Of a stretch of 64,000 bases of DNA, positions 49,284 through 59,903 are shown piece by piece (within the stretch, counting starts at the first letter, position 1; every line of letters begins with the position of its first letter). The translations under genes and the position numbers were made by a program. Source of the DNA: Geodermatophilus obscurus (GTDB lineage Bacteria; Actinomycetota; Actinomycetes; Mycobacteriales; Geodermatophilaceae); the NCBI RefSeq assembly GCF_900143215.1, contig NZ_FRDM01000011.1, positions 1-64,000 on the forward strand, given 5' to 3'. The notes under the pieces were generated by a model, which was not told where the DNA came from, did no database searches, and was given only the letters and a program-made list of their open reading frames with translations.

Positions 49284-50513
49284 GTGCCCGACGCCGCCCG
49301 CACCTACGACCTGGTCGTCTACGGCGCCACCGGCTTCGTCGGCCGGCTGCTCGCCGCGTACCTCGCCGGCGCCGCCCCGGCCGGCCTGCGCATCGCGCTG
49401 GCCGGCCGGTCCCGGAGCCGGCTCGAGCAGGTGCGCGCCGAGCTGCCGGCGGCCGCCCGCGACTGGCCGCTGGTCGAGGCCGACTCCACCGACGCCGCCT
49501 CGCTGGCCGCGCTGGCGGCCTCGACCCGGGTGCTCGCCACCACGGTGGGCCCGTACGTCCGCCACGGGCTGCCCGTCGTCGAGGCCTGCGCCCGGGCCGG
49601 CACCCACTACGCCGACCTCACCGGCGAGGTGCTGTTCGTCCGCCGCGCCATCGACAGCACCGACGCGGTCGCCCGCGACACCGGTGCCCGGATCGTGCAC
49701 GCCTGCGGCTACGACTCCATCCCCTCCGACCTCTCGGCTCTCCTGCTCGCCGAGCGGGCGCGAGCCGACGGCGCCGGCGGCCTGCGCGACGTCCAGCTGG
49801 TCGCCACCGCGCGCGGCGGTTTCAGCGGCGGCACCGTCGACTCCGTCCGCGCCCAGGTCGAGGAGATGCGCCGCGACCCCACGGCGCGCCGGCTGGCCGG
49901 CGACCCGTTCGCGCTCAGCCCCGACCGCGGCGCCGAGCCCGACACCCGCCAGCCCCGCGACGCCGCTCCGCCGTCGCGCACCCCGGACGGCCGGTGGACG
50001 GCGACCTTCCTCATGGCCCCGTTCAACACCCGCGTCGTCCGGCGCAGCAACGCCCTCCAGGACTGGGCGTACGGCCGCGGGCTGCGCTACGGCGAGGTGC
50101 TGGGCTGCGGGCGGGGGGTCCCCGGCGCCGCGACGGCCACTGCGGTCACGGCCGGGCTGGTCGGCGTCGCCGCCGCGATGAGCCTGCCGCCGACCCGCGC
50201 CCTGCTCGACCGGGTGCTGCCCGAACCCGGCACCGGCCCCGGCGAGCAGACCCGGGCCCGCGGCTGGTTCCGCATGGAGGTCGACGCGACCACCGGGAGC
50301 GGACGCCGCTACCGCGCCACCGCCGCCGGTAAGGGCGACCCCGGCTACGCCGCCACCGCCGTCATGCTGGGCGAGACGGCGCTCGGGCTGACCCTGGACG
50401 GCGACCGGCTGCCCGGCCGCGCCGGCTCGCTCACCCCGGCCACCGCGCTCGGGTCCGTGCTGGTGGAGCGGGTGCGTGCCGCCGGCCACACCTACGAGGT
50501 CAGGGAGACCTGA
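49284..50513 (+). CDS. Trans-acting enoyl reductase / saccharopine dehydrogenase-like protein
   Basis: From GTG 49284 the protein has 409 residues. The Rossmann start LVVYGATGFVGRLLAAYLAG and VVEACARAGTHYADLTGEV followed by HACGYDSIPSDL match the saccharopine-dehydrogenase NADP-binding family, whose mycobacterial members act as trans enoyl reductases in phenolic lipid synthesis. The central insert is Arg/Asp-rich. One hydrophobic stretch (ATAVTAGLVGVAAAMSL) may touch the membrane. No PKS genes lie nearby, so the substrate is unclear. Confidence 0.88.
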   Translation: MPDAARTYDLVVYGATGFVGRLLAAYLAGAAPAGLRIALAGRSRSRLEQVRAELPAAARDWPLVEADSTDAASLAALAASTRVLATTVGPYVRHGLPVVEACARAGTHYADLTGEVLFVRRAIDSTDAVARDTGARIVHACGYDSIPSDLSALLLAERARADGAGGLRDVQLVATARGGFSGGTVDSVRAQVEEMRRDPTARRLAGDPFALSPDRGAEPDTRQPRDAAPPSRTPDGRWTATFLMAPFNTRVVRRSNALQDWAYGRGLRYGEVLGCGRGVPGAATATAVTAGLVGVAAAMSLPPTRALLDRVLPEPGTGPGEQTRARGWFRMEVDATTGSGRRYRATAAGKGDPGYAATAVMLGETALGLTLDGDRLPGRAGSLTPATALGSVLVERVRAAGHTYEVRET

Positions 50514-50566
50514 ACGGGCGATACCGGCGGACTTGAGCGCAGGGCGACCTGCGCCCTACGCTCCGT

Positions 50567-50923
50567 GTGACCGACGTCACGCTGCCGTGTCGGCGTGACG
50601 GGTCCCCGACCGAGGAGGCGCCGGTGGGTGCGCTCACGCCCGACTGTGATCCGGACCTGTCCACCTGCGGCTCGCCGACGTCCCCACCCGGGGGCGGCGT
50701 GCGGTCCACGGTCGTCCTGCTCGCCCTGGTGACCGTTGCGGTGCTCGCCGTCACCGGCGAGGCGGTGCCGGGCGCGGTGGCCTTCCTGGCCGGTGGGGTG
50801 GGACTGGTGTCCGCGCTCGTGCTGGGCGGGCGAGCGGTCCGCCTGGCCCGGCGGGCCGGCGCAGCGGTCGTGGCGCAGGCGCCCCGGGCGGGAGCTGTGC
50901 ACCGGTCGCGTCCGGTGGGCTGA
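50567..50923 (+). CDS. Small two-helix membrane protein of unknown function
   Basis: The GTG-start protein has 118 residues. A polar N-terminus with Cys residues (PDCDPDLSTCG) is followed by two hydrophobic helices (VVLLALVTVAVLAVTG and AVAFLAGGVGLVSALVLGG) and a basic tail. No domain is recognised. The upstream sequence GACCGAGGAGGCG lies inside the gene, so the start is not certain; a GTG at about 50624 is possible. Confidence 0.55.
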   Translation: MTDVTLPCRRDGSPTEEAPVGALTPDCDPDLSTCGSPTSPPGGGVRSTVVLLALVTVAVLAVTGEAVPGAVAFLAGGVGLVSALVLGGRAVRLARRAGAAVVAQAPRAGAVHRSRPVG

Positions 50924-51013
50924 CGCCGGCGGGCGGCACCGGGCCGCCCTGCGCGGCCGGTGGGGAGAAGGCAGGCTGACCGGCGACGACGCCGTCCGAG
51001 GAGGCCTGCCGCG

Positions 51014-51934
51014 ATGACCGACCCTGCCCCCGCCACCTGGGCCGAGGCCGCCGACGGCATCCGGTTGGCCGAGCGCCGCTGGACGCCCGACGGCGCGGTG
51101 CGGGGCACCGTGCAGCTCGTGCACGGGCTCTCCGAGCACGCCGGCCGCTACGGGCGGCTGGCCCGCGCGCTCACCGCGCGGGGCCTCGCCGTCACTGCGC
51201 TCGACCAGCGGGGGCACGGGCGCACGGCGGAGTCGACCGGACCGGGCGGCTTCGGGGAGGGCGCGAGCAGCGACGCCGTCCTCGACGACGTCCGCGACCT
51301 GGCGCAGCGGCTGGCTGCCGACCACCCCGGCGTCCCGGCCTTCCTGCTGGGCCACTCCCTGGGCTCCGCGGTCGCGCTCGCCTCCGCCGAGCGGGACGGC
51401 GTGCACCTGGCCGGTCTGGTGCTGTCCGGGCCGATAGGCGTCGCGCCGCAGCTGGCCGCGGCGGTGCCGCAGCTGGAGGCGGCCGTCGCCGGCGGGATGG
51501 GCGACCAGCCGATGGACGCCCTGGGCGCCTTCAACGCCCCCTTCGAGCCGGCCCGCACCCCCTTCGACTGGCTGACCCGCGACGCCGGCGAGGTCGACGC
51601 CTACGTGGCCGACCCGCTGTGCGGCGACGACGTCCCGCCGACGTACCGCTACGGCGCCGGGATGTTCGAGCTCGTGACGCGGGCGGCGACCCCCGGGGGC
51701 GTGGCCGGCCTGCCCGACGGGCTGCCGGTGCTGCTGCTGGCCGGTCAGCGCGACCCGGTCGGCGGGGTGGACGCCGCCCAGGTCACCGCCCTGGCCGACC
51801 TGCTGCGCGACCGCGGCCTGCCGGTCGAGCTGCGGATCTACCCCGACGCCCGGCACGAGGTCTTCAACGAGACCAACCGCGACGAGGTGACCGCCGACCT
51901 GCTGGCCTGGCTGGGGGCCCGGCTCGGCGGCTGA
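51014..51934 (+). CDS. Alpha/beta hydrolase, monoacylglycerol-lipase-like
   Basis: From ATG 51014 (GAGGAGG upstream) the protein has 306 residues. VQLVHGLSEHAGRYGRLARA is the typical HG and oxyanion region; the nucleophile Ser lies in LLGHSLGSAVAL; Asp is in LAGQRDPVGG; His is in YPDARHEVFNETNRDEV, a signature of monoacylglycerol-lipase-like and lysophospholipase-like enzymes. It likely acts on lipid esters in the cytoplasm or inner membrane surface. No signal peptide is seen. Confidence 0.92.
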   Translation: MTDPAPATWAEAADGIRLAERRWTPDGAVRGTVQLVHGLSEHAGRYGRLARALTARGLAVTALDQRGHGRTAESTGPGGFGEGASSDAVLDDVRDLAQRLAADHPGVPAFLLGHSLGSAVALASAERDGVHLAGLVLSGPIGVAPQLAAAVPQLEAAVAGGMGDQPMDALGAFNAPFEPARTPFDWLTRDAGEVDAYVADPLCGDDVPPTYRYGAGMFELVTRAATPGGVAGLPDGLPVLLLAGQRDPVGGVDAAQVTALADLLRDRGLPVELRIYPDARHEVFNETNRDEVTADLLAWLGARLGG

Positions 51935-52003
51935 CCGGCGTCCGAACCACACCGGTGTCATCTGGTCGGCGAAGCGTCGTCCGGCCCACCTAACCTGGGG
52001 TGC

Positions 52004-54289
52004 ATGCCCGACCCGTCCACGTACCGACCGGCGGTCGGCAGCATCCCGGAGTCGCCCGGTGTCTACAAGTTCCGCGACCCCAACGGCCGGGTGGTCTACG
52101 TCGGCAAGGCCAAGAGCCTCCGGCAGCGGCTGAACAGCTACTTCGCCGACGTGGCGGGCCTGCACCCGCGCACCCGGCAGATGGTGACCACGGCGGCCAG
52201 CGTCGAGTGGACCGTCGTCGGCACCGAGGTCGAGGCCCTCCAGCTCGAGTACAACTGGATCAAGGAGTTCGACCCGCGGTTCAACGTCCGCTACCGCGAC
52301 GACAAGAGCTACCCCTCGCTGGCGGTCACGCTGAACGAGGAGTACCCGCGGCTGCAGGTGATGCGCGGCCCGAAGAAGAAGGGCGTCCGCTACTTCGGGC
52401 CGTACGCGCACGCCTGGGCCATCCGCGAGACGCTCGACACGCTGACCCGGGTCTTCCCGGCGCGCACCTGCTCCACCGGCGTCTTCAAGCGCGCCGGCCA
52501 GATCGGCCGGCCCTGCCTGCTCGGCTACATCGGCAAGTGCGCCGCGCCCTGCGTCGGGCGGGTCTCCGCCGAGGAGCACCGGGAGATCGTCGACGGCTTC
52601 TGCGACTTCATGGCCGGCCGCACCGACCAGATGGTCCGCCGCCTCGAGCGCGAGATGGCCGAGGCTGCCGAGGCGATGGAGTACGAGAAGGCCGCCCGGC
52701 TGCGCGACGACCTCGGTGCCCTCAAGCGGGCGATGGAGAAGCAGGCCGTCGTCCTCGGGGACGGCACCGACGCCGACGTGGTCGCCTTCGCCCAGGACGA
52801 GCTGGAGGCTTCCGTGCAGGTCTTCCACGTCCGCGGCGGGCGGGTCCGCGGCCAGCGCGGGTGGATCGTCGACAAGGTCGAGGAGGTCACCACCGGCGAG
52901 CTGGTCGAGCAGTTCGTGCTGCAGGTCTACGGCGGCGTCGACGAGGCGACCGGCGTGGGGGAGGCGGGCGAGGCGGTGCCCCGGGAGGTGCTCGTCCCCG
53001 AGCTGCCCGACGACGCCGACGTCTACGAGGAGCTGCTCAGCGAGCTCCGCGGCAGCCGCGTGAGCCTGCGGGTGCCGCAGCGGGGCGACAAGCGGGCCCT
53101 GCTGGAGACGGTGGAGCGCAACGCCAAGGAAGCCTTCGCACGGCACCGGGTCAAGCGGTCCAGCGACCTCACCGCCCGCTCGCTGGCGCTGTCGGAGCTG
53201 CAGGAGGCGCTGGAGCTGCCCGACGCGCCGCTGCGCATCGAGTGCATCGACGTCTCGCACGTCCAGCAGACCAACGTGGTGGCCAGCATGGTCGTCTTCG
53301 AGGACGGTCTGCCGAAGAAGTCCGACTACCGGCGGTTCTCCGTCACCCACGGAACCGACGACACCGCGGCGATGGCCGAGGTCGTCCGCCGCCGGTTCGC
53401 CCGCCACCTCAAGGAGGAGCAGGATCGCCGCGACGAGCAGGGGGTCGCGGCGGAGGAGGGCCGGCCGCGCCGGTTCGCCTATCCGCCGAACCTGCTCGTG
53501 GTGGACGGCGGCGCCCCGCAGGTCGCCGCGGCCGCCCGGTCCCTCGACGAGCTGGGCATCGTCGACGTCGCCGTCTGCGGGCTGGCCAAGCGCATGGAGG
53601 AGGTGTGGCTGCCCGGGGAGTCGGACCCGGTCATCCTGCCGCGCACCTCCGAGGCGCTGTACCTGCTGCAGCGGGTCCGCGACGAGGCGCACCGCTTCGC
53701 GATCACCTACCACCGGCAGAAGCGGTCCACCAGCATGCTGGTCTCCCTGCTGGACGACGTCCCCGGCCTCGGGGAGACGCGGCGGAAGGCGCTGATGAAG
53801 CAGTTCGGATCACTCAAGCGGTTGCGGGCCGCCACCGTCGAGGAGCTGGTGGCCGTGCCCGGCATCGGCCGGCGGACGGCGGAGGCCGTGCTCGCGGCGG
53901 TGGCGCAGCCGGAGGCGACGGGAGCACAGCCGGAGGTGGAGGAGGCGACGGGAGCACAGCCGGAGGTGGAGGAGGCGACGGGAGCACAGCCGGAGGTGGA
54001 GGAGGCGACGGGAGCACAGCCGGAGGCGGAGGAGGCGACGGGAGCACAGCCGGAGGTGGAGGAGGCGACGGGAGCACAGCCGGAGGTGGAGGAGGCGACG
54101 GGAGCACAGCCGGAGGTGGAGGAGGCGACGGGAGCACAACCGGAGCCGGGGGAGAGCGGGCCGGCGGACGACGCCGCGCCCACCGAGGAGACCGTCGAGA
54201 CGACGACCGCCCCGGCCGGCCCGGCCGAGCGCGGCACCCCCCGCAGCGGCTCCGGCGCCACCGCCGAGGTCGGGCTGGTGGCGTCGTGA
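52004..54289 (+). CDS. uvrC: Excinuclease ABC subunit C with repetitive C-terminal extension
   Basis: The 761-residue protein contains the GIY-YIG nuclease domain ([20 protein letters not shown]), the Cys cluster [13 protein letters not shown], the UVR domain ([19 protein letters not shown]), the RNase H-like endonuclease domain ([20 protein letters not shown] and [14 protein letters not shown]), and the HhH domain ([36 protein letters not shown]). These account for about 640 residues, the normal length. After that comes an acidic extension: eight near-perfect copies of a 10-residue unit ([10 protein letters not shown]), then a Glu/Pro/Thr tail. The core looks active and should make both incisions. 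The 30-bp repeat keeps frame, so copy number can change without breaking the gene. Confidence 0.97.
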   Translation: MPDPSTYRPAVGSIPESPGVYKFRDPNGRVVYVGKAKSLRQRLNSYFADVAGLHPRTRQMVTTAASVEWTVVGTEVEALQLEYNWIKEFDPRFNVRYRDDKSYPSLAVTLNEEYPRLQVMRGPKKKGVRYFGPYAHAWAIRETLDTLTRVFPARTCSTGVFKRAGQIGRPCLLGYIGKCAAPCVGRVSAEEHREIVDGFCDFMAGRTDQMVRRLEREMAEAAEAMEYEKAARLRDDLGALKRAMEKQAVVLGDGTDADVVAFAQDELEASVQVFHVRGGRVRGQRGWIVDKVEEVTTGELVEQFVLQVYGGVDEATGVGEAGEAVPREVLVPELPDDADVYEELLSELRGSRVSLRVPQRGDKRALLETVERNAKEAFARHRVKRSSDLTARSLALSELQEALELPDAPLRIECIDVSHVQQTNVVASMVVFEDGLPKKSDYRRFSVTHGTDDTAAMAEVVRRRFARHLKEEQDRRDEQGVAAEEGRPRRFAYPPNLLVVDGGAPQVAAAARSLDELGIVDVAVCGLAKRMEEVWLPGESDPVILPRTSEALYLLQRVRDEAHRFAITYHRQKRSTSMLVSLLDDVPGLGETRRKALMKQFGSLKRLRAATVEELVAVPGIGRRTAEAVLAAVAQPEATGAQPEVEEATGAQPEVEEATGAQPEVEEATGAQPEAEEATGAQPEVEEATGAQPEVEEATGAQPEVEEATGAQPEPGESGPADDAAPTEETVETTTAPAGPAERGTPRSGSGATAEVGLVAS
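53911..54150 (+). repeat. Eight-copy 30-bp tandem repeat inside uvrC
   Basis: Eight units begin at 53911, 53941, 53971, 54001, 54031, 54061, 54091 and 54121. The unit is GGAGGCGACGGGAGCACAGC plus CGGAGGTGGA. Copy 4 differs at one base (GTG to GCG, Val to Ala), and copy 8 differs at its end. The near-identity points to recent expansion, and copy number may vary between strains. Confidence 0.95.
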
Positions 54290-54333
54290 GCGGCTCTGCG
54301 ATCGCGCCGGTGGTCGAACCGGCGCCGCCGGGC

Positions 54334-54387
54334 GGGATCGAACGGGGAGCCGGGATCGAACGGGGAGCCGGAATCGAACGGGGAGCA
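54334..54387 (+). repeat. Three-copy 18-bp repeat carrying the rapZ ribosome binding site
   Basis: Units GGGATCGAACGGGGAGCC (54334 and 54352) and a variant (54370) lie directly before GTG 54390. Each contains GGGGAG, the Shine-Dalgarno-like sequence. The last copy places it about four to five bases before the start. Additional copies would move or duplicate the site. Confidence 0.9.
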
Positions 54388-54389
54388 TC

Positions 54390-55352
54390 GTGACGGAGCA
54401 GGCCGGGACCGCCCACCTCGAGGTGCCGCCCGGCGCCCCCGGGCACCCGCACAGCGAGGTCCCCGTACCGCTGGACCCCACCTCCACCGAGACGCCGCCG
54501 CTGGACGTCGTCGTCGTCACCGGCCTCTCCGGCGCCGGCAAGAACAGCGCCGGGCGGGTGCTGGAGGACCTCGGCTGGTTCGTCGTCGACAACCTGCCGC
54601 CGGCGCTGCTGCTGCCCATGGTCGAGCTCGGCGCCCGCGGCGACGTCCGCCGCTTCGCCGCCGTCGTGGACGTGCGCAGCCGGGCGTTCTCCAGCGACCT
54701 GCAGGAGGCGATCCGGGTGCTCGCCGAGGCCGGCCACCGCCCGCGGGTGGTCTACGTGCACGCGCGGGACGAGGTGCTGGTCCGCCGCTACGAGTCCAAC
54801 CGGCGGGAGCACCCGCTGCAGGGCACCGGCACGCTCATCGACGGCATCACCGAGGAGCGGGCGCTGCTGACCGGCATCGCAGGCGAGGCCGACCTCTGGG
54901 TCGACACCAGCGACCTCAACATCCACCAGCTGCGCGCCACGCTGGAGAACGCCTTCGCCCGCGAGGGCAAGACGCCGCCGCTGACCGCGACGGTGCTCAG
55001 CTTCGGGTTCAAGTACGGCCTGCCCCTGGACGCCGACCTGGTCGTCGACGCCCGCTTCCTGCCCAACCCGCACTGGCTGCCCGACCTGCGCCCGCACACC
55101 GGTCAGGACCCGGACGTCCGCGACTACGTCCTCGGCCAGGACGCCGCCCGGCCCTTCCTCGACCGTTACACCGACGTGCTGCGGCTGCTCATCCCCGGCT
55201 ACCGCCGCGAGGGCAAGCGCTACCTGACCCTCGCCGTGGGCTGCACCGGCGGGAAGCACCGCAGCGTCGCCATCGCCGAGGAGTTCGCCCGCCGGCTGCG
55301 CGCCGACGGCATCGACGCCACCGTCCAGCACCGCGACCTGGGCCGCGAGTAG
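54390..55352 (+). CDS. rapZ: RNase adapter protein RapZ
   Basis: From GTG 54390 the protein has 320 residues. The P-loop VVTGLSGAGKNSAGRVLEDL and the following GWFVVDNLPPALL are diagnostic. LSFGFKYGLPLDADLVVDAR, RFLPNPHW and TLAVGCTGGKHRSVAIAEEF mark the C-terminal ligand-binding domain. The Walker A Lys is followed by Asn rather than Ser/Thr, with Ser next. RapZ-type proteins sense envelope-precursor metabolites and control cell-wall or amino-sugar metabolism together with YvcK. The first 40 residues are an extra polar extension. The stop overlaps the yvcK start by one base. Confidence 0.95.
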   Translation: MTEQAGTAHLEVPPGAPGHPHSEVPVPLDPTSTETPPLDVVVVTGLSGAGKNSAGRVLEDLGWFVVDNLPPALLLPMVELGARGDVRRFAAVVDVRSRAFSSDLQEAIRVLAEAGHRPRVVYVHARDEVLVRRYESNRREHPLQGTGTLIDGITEERALLTGIAGEADLWVDTSDLNIHQLRATLENAFAREGKTPPLTATVLSFGFKYGLPLDADLVVDARFLPNPHWLPDLRPHTGQDPDVRDYVLGQDAARPFLDRYTDVLRLLIPGYRREGKRYLTLAVGCTGGKHRSVAIAEEFARRLRADGIDATVQHRDLGRE

Positions 55353-56452
55353 TGGGGGCCGCGGAGCAGACCCCGTCCGCCGGACCGGACGGGGCCGCGG
55401 TCCGGCCGCCGCGCGTGGTCGCCTTCGGCGGCGGTCACGGGCTGGCGGCGGCGCTCGCCGCCTGGCGGCGGATCACGCCGGACCTGACCGCGGTCGTCAC
55501 CGTCGCCGACGACGGCGGCTCCTCCGGGCGGATCCGGCGGGAGATGCCGGTCCTGCCGCCGGGCGACCTGCGGATGGCGCTCACCGCGCTGGCCGGCGAC
55601 GACGCCGACACCCGGCAGATGGCGGCGCTCCTGCAGCACCGGCTCGGCGGCAGCGGCGTCCTCGCCGGCCACCCCGTGGGCAACCTGGTGCTGACCGGGC
55701 TCGTCGAGATGCACGGCGGGGACACCGTCCGGGCGCTGGACGACGTGTGCCGGCTGCTGGGCGCCTGCGGGCGGGTGCTGCCGATGGCCGACGTCCCCCT
55801 GGACCTGGTCGCGCGGGTGGAGACCACCGACCCCGACGACCCGGCGCGGGCCCGCACCATCCGCGGTCAGGTGGCGATCGCCACGACGCCGGGCCGGGTG
55901 CGCGAGATCCGGCTGTCGCCGGCCGACCCGCCGGTGCACCCCGACGTGCTCGACGCCATCGCCACCGCCGACGTCGTCTCGCTGGGCCCGGGGTCCTGGT
56001 ACACGTCGGTGCTGCCGCACCTGCTGGTGCCGCGGCTGCGCGCCGCGCTCGCCGCGAGCCACGCCCGGGTGGTCGTCGTCCTCAACCTCGAACCCCAGCC
56101 GGGGGAGACCGACGACTTCTCACCGGAGGAGCACCTGACCGTGCTGCAGAGCCATCTCGGCGGAGTGGCATTGCACACGGTGATCGCCGATGAGGGAACG
56201 GTGGTTGACCGCTGTGGTCTCCTGTCTGCGGTACGTGAGTGCGGTGCCGAGCTCGTGCTGGCCCCGGTCGCCGAGGACCGCGGCGTGCCGCGACACGACC
56301 CGGTGCGCCTGGCCGGAGCTCTCCGCGAGGCGCTCCGGTCCGTGGTCGCGGCGCGACAGGGCATGGAAATAAGCGAGCGGGTACCGCAACCTCTCGTACC
56401 GGGACCGGTACGAGAGGGAGACGAAGGGAACGCCGCACATGGGGCTTGGTGA
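55352..56452 (+). CDS. yvcK: YvcK/gluconeogenesis factor
   Basis: The 366-residue protein starts at GTG 55352, sharing one base with the rapZ stop. VVAFGGGHGLAAALAAWRRI and VTVADDGGSSGRIRREM with PPGDLRMAL are the UDP-sugar-binding segments of YvcK (CofD-like fold). VSLGPGSWYTSVLPHLLVP and LNLEPQPGETDDF follow. In related bacteria it binds UDP-GlcNAc and controls carbon flow to peptidoglycan. The position between rapZ and whiA is the standard actinobacterial order. The C-terminus (about 20 residues) is unusually Arg/Pro-rich. Confidence 0.95.
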   Translation: MGAAEQTPSAGPDGAAVRPPRVVAFGGGHGLAAALAAWRRITPDLTAVVTVADDGGSSGRIRREMPVLPPGDLRMALTALAGDDADTRQMAALLQHRLGGSGVLAGHPVGNLVLTGLVEMHGGDTVRALDDVCRLLGACGRVLPMADVPLDLVARVETTDPDDPARARTIRGQVAIATTPGRVREIRLSPADPPVHPDVLDAIATADVVSLGPGSWYTSVLPHLLVPRLRAALAASHARVVVVLNLEPQPGETDDFSPEEHLTVLQSHLGGVALHTVIADEGTVVDRCGLLSAVRECGAELVLAPVAEDRGVPRHDPVRLAGALREALRSVVAARQGMEISERVPQPLVPGPVREGDEGNAAHGAW

Positions 56453-56479
56453 GCCCGGGGGAACATGGGGGTGGACGGC

Positions 56480-57460
56480 ATGGCGATGACGGCCATGGTC
56501 AAGGACGAGCTGTCGCGTGTGGAGTGCACGAAGACCTCCGAGCGCAAGGCGGAGGTCACGGCACTGCTGCGCTTCAGCGGCGGCCTGCACATCGTCGGTG
56601 GCCGGGTGGTCATCGAGGCCGAGCTCGACACCGGCTCGGTGGCACGCCGGCTGCGCCGTGACATCAGCGAGGTCTACGGCTACACGAGCGGCGTCAGCGT
56701 GCTGGCGGGCGGCAACATCCGCCGTGGGGTGCGCTACCTGGTCCGGATCGCCAAGCACGGCGAGGGCCTGGCGCGGCAGACCGGGCTGGTCGACCAGCGC
56801 GGCCGGCCGGTCCGCGGGCTGCCGCCGTCGGTGGTCAGCGGCGGCCTCAACGACGCCGAGGCCGCCTGGCGGGGGGCCTTCCTCGCGCACGGCTCGCTGA
56901 CCGAGCCCGGGCGCTCCTCCTCCCTGGAGGTCACCTGCCCGGGCCCGGAGGCCGCGATGGCGCTGGTGGGCGCGGCCCGCCGGCTCGGGATCGCCGCCAA
57001 GGCCCGCGAGGTGCGCGGCGCCGACCGGGTCGTCGTCCGCGACGGCGATGCGATCAGCGCGCTGCTGACCCGCATGGGCGCCCACGACGCGGTGCTGGCC
57101 TGGGAGGAGCGGCGGATGCGCCGCGAGGTCCGGGCCACCGCCAACCGGCTGGCCAACTTCGACGACGCCAACCTGCGCCGCTCCGCCCGGGCGGCGGTCG
57201 CCGCCAGCGCCCGCGTGGAGCGGGCGCTGGAGATCCTCGACGGCGACGCTCCCGAGCACCTGCTGGTCGCCGGTCGGCTGCGGCTGGAGCACGGCCAGGC
57301 GTCGCTGGAGGAGCTCGGTCAGCGCGCCGATCCGCCGATGACCAAGGACGCCGTCGCGGGTCGGATCCGCCGGCTGCTGGCCATGGCCGACAAGCGGGCC
57401 AAGGACCTCGGCATCCCCGACACCGAGTCGGTCGTGACCGAGGACATGCTCACCCAGTGA
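56480..57460 (+). CDS. whiA: DNA-binding protein WhiA
   Basis: The 326-residue protein starts at ATG 56480; family members begin MAMTA-x-VKDELSR, and GGGGG lies about eight bases upstream. ATG 56465 is an alternative. The LAGLIDADG-like N-terminal half contains [13 protein letters not shown] and [20 protein letters not shown]; the C-terminal helix-turn-helix lies in [20 protein letters not shown] followed by [14 protein letters not shown]. WhiA controls sporulation or cell division genes in actinobacteria. A gene-end hairpin follows the stop by three bases. Confidence 0.95.
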   Translation: MAMTAMVKDELSRVECTKTSERKAEVTALLRFSGGLHIVGGRVVIEAELDTGSVARRLRRDISEVYGYTSGVSVLAGGNIRRGVRYLVRIAKHGEGLARQTGLVDQRGRPVRGLPPSVVSGGLNDAEAAWRGAFLAHGSLTEPGRSSSLEVTCPGPEAAMALVGAARRLGIAAKAREVRGADRVVVRDGDAISALLTRMGAHDAVLAWEERRMRREVRATANRLANFDDANLRRSARAAVAASARVERALEILDGDAPEHLLVAGRLRLEHGQASLEELGQRADPPMTKDAVAGRIRRLLAMADKRAKDLGIPDTESVVTEDMLTQ

Positions 57461-57463
57461 AAG

Positions 57464-57518
57464 GGCCCTCCTGCCCCCCACCGCTCGCAGGCTCGTGGCG
57501 GGGCCCTGCAGGAGGGCC
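57464..57518 (+). terminator. Hairpin after whiA
   Basis: GGCCCTCCTGC pairs with GCAGGAGGGCC over 11 bases, enclosing a weaker inner stem with CTCGCAGGCTCG at the top. It separates whiA from gap. The same apical sequence occurs at 22569-22617 (minus strand) and, changed slightly, at 63403-63451. Confidence 0.8.
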
Positions 57519-57588
57519 GTTCCAGCCTGTCACCGGGCCCGGGTCGCCCTGTCGGGCGACCCGGGCCGCGTCGTGCCGGGACCGATAG

Positions 57589-58683
<1,095 letters not shown>

Positions 58684-58694
58684 CGCGGCGCGCC

Positions 58695-59888
58695 GTGCGT
58701 TCCCTCGACGATCTGCTCGCCGAGGGCGTCTCGGGTCGGCGCGTGCTCGTGCGCGCCGACCTGAACGTCCCGCTGGACAAGACCACCCGGGCCATCACCG
58801 ACGACGGCCGGATCCGCGCCAGCCTGCCCACGGTGCAGGCGCTGCGCGACGCCGGTGCGCGCGTCGTCGTCGCCGCGCACCTGGGCCGCCCCAAGGGCGC
58901 ACCGGACCCGCAGTACTCGCTGGCCCCGGTAGCGGCGCGGCTCGGCGAGCTGCTGGGCACCGACGTCCCGCTGGCCGCCGACGTCGCCGGGGACGACGCC
59001 CGCGCCCAGGCCGGCGCGCTCGGCGACGGCGACGTCCTGCTGCTGGAGAACGTCCGCTTCGAGGCCGCCGAGACCTCGAAGGACGACGCCGAGCGGGGCG
59101 AGCTGGCCGACCGGCTGGCCGCCCTCGCCGACGTCTACGTCGACGACGCCTTCGGTGCCGTGCACCGCAAGCACGCCTCGGTGTACGACGTCGCGCTGCG
59201 GCTGCCGCACGTCGCCGGCCGGCTGGTCGCCACCGAGCTCGACGTGCTGACCCGGCTGACCCAGGACCCGCAGCGGCCCTACGTCGTGGTGCTCGGCGGC
59301 TCGAAGGTCAGCGACAAGCTCGCCGTCATCGAGGCGCTGCTGCCCAAGGTCGACCGGCTGCTCGTCGGCGGCGGCATGTGCTTCACCTTCCTGGCCGCCC
59401 AGGGCCACGAGGTCGGGAAGTCGCTGCTGGAGGCCGACCAGGTCGAGACCTGCCGGAGGCTGCTGGCCCAGGCCGGCGACCGCATCGTGCTGCCGCTCGA
59501 CGTCGTCTGCGCGCCGGAGTTCAGCGCCGAGGCGGCGACCACCACGGTCCCCGTCGGGTCGATCCCGGACGACCAGCTGGGCCTGGACGTCGGCCCGCGC
59601 ACGGTCGAGGCGTTCGGCCGCGAGCTGGGCGGCGCCCGCACCGTCTTCTGGAACGGGCCGATGGGCGTGTTCGAGCTCGCGCCGTTCCAGGCCGGCACCC
59701 GCGGGGTCGCCGAGGCGGTGGCCGCGGTCGACGGGCTGTCCGTCGTCGGCGGCGGCGACTCGGCCGCCGCGGTGCGCCAGCTGGGGCTCGACGAGGCCGC
59801 CTACGGCCACATCAGCACCGGCGGCGGCGCGTCGCTGGAGTACCTCGAGGGCCGGGAGCTGCCCGGCCTCGCAGTGCTGGCCGACTGA
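58695..59888 (+). CDS. pgk: Phosphoglycerate kinase
   Basis: From GTG 58695 the protein has 397 residues. [13 protein letters not shown] is the substrate-binding start, [16 protein letters not shown] and [16 protein letters not shown] follow, and [17 protein letters not shown] closes the N-domain. The C-domain has [40 protein letters not shown] and [14 protein letters not shown] with [15 protein letters not shown] for ATP. It makes ATP from 1,3-bisphosphoglycerate. It lies 11 bases after gap in one operon. Confidence 0.97.
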   Translation: MRSLDDLLAEGVSGRRVLVRADLNVPLDKTTRAITDDGRIRASLPTVQALRDAGARVVVAAHLGRPKGAPDPQYSLAPVAARLGELLGTDVPLAADVAGDDARAQAGALGDGDVLLLENVRFEAAETSKDDAERGELADRLAALADVYVDDAFGAVHRKHASVYDVALRLPHVAGRLVATELDVLTRLTQDPQRPYVVVLGGSKVSDKLAVIEALLPKVDRLLVGGGMCFTFLAAQGHEVGKSLLEADQVETCRRLLAQAGDRIVLPLDVVCAPEFSAEAATTTVPVGSIPDDQLGLDVGPRTVEAFGRELGGARTVFWNGPMGVFELAPFQAGTRGVAEAVAAVDGLSVVGGGDSAAAVRQLGLDEAAYGHISTGGGASLEYLEGRELPGLAVLAD

Positions 59889-59903
59889 GCGAGGAGGACG
59901 GAC

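Noticed and set aside
50492-53713. Long minus-strand frame opposite the hydrolase and uvrC genes
   Set aside because: It spans several real genes on the other strand and has no recognisable domain; codon periodicity belongs to the plus-strand genes.
53911-54150. CRISPR-like spacing of 30-bp units
   Set aside because: The units are adjacent without spacers and are translated in frame as part of UvrC, so this is a tandem repeat.
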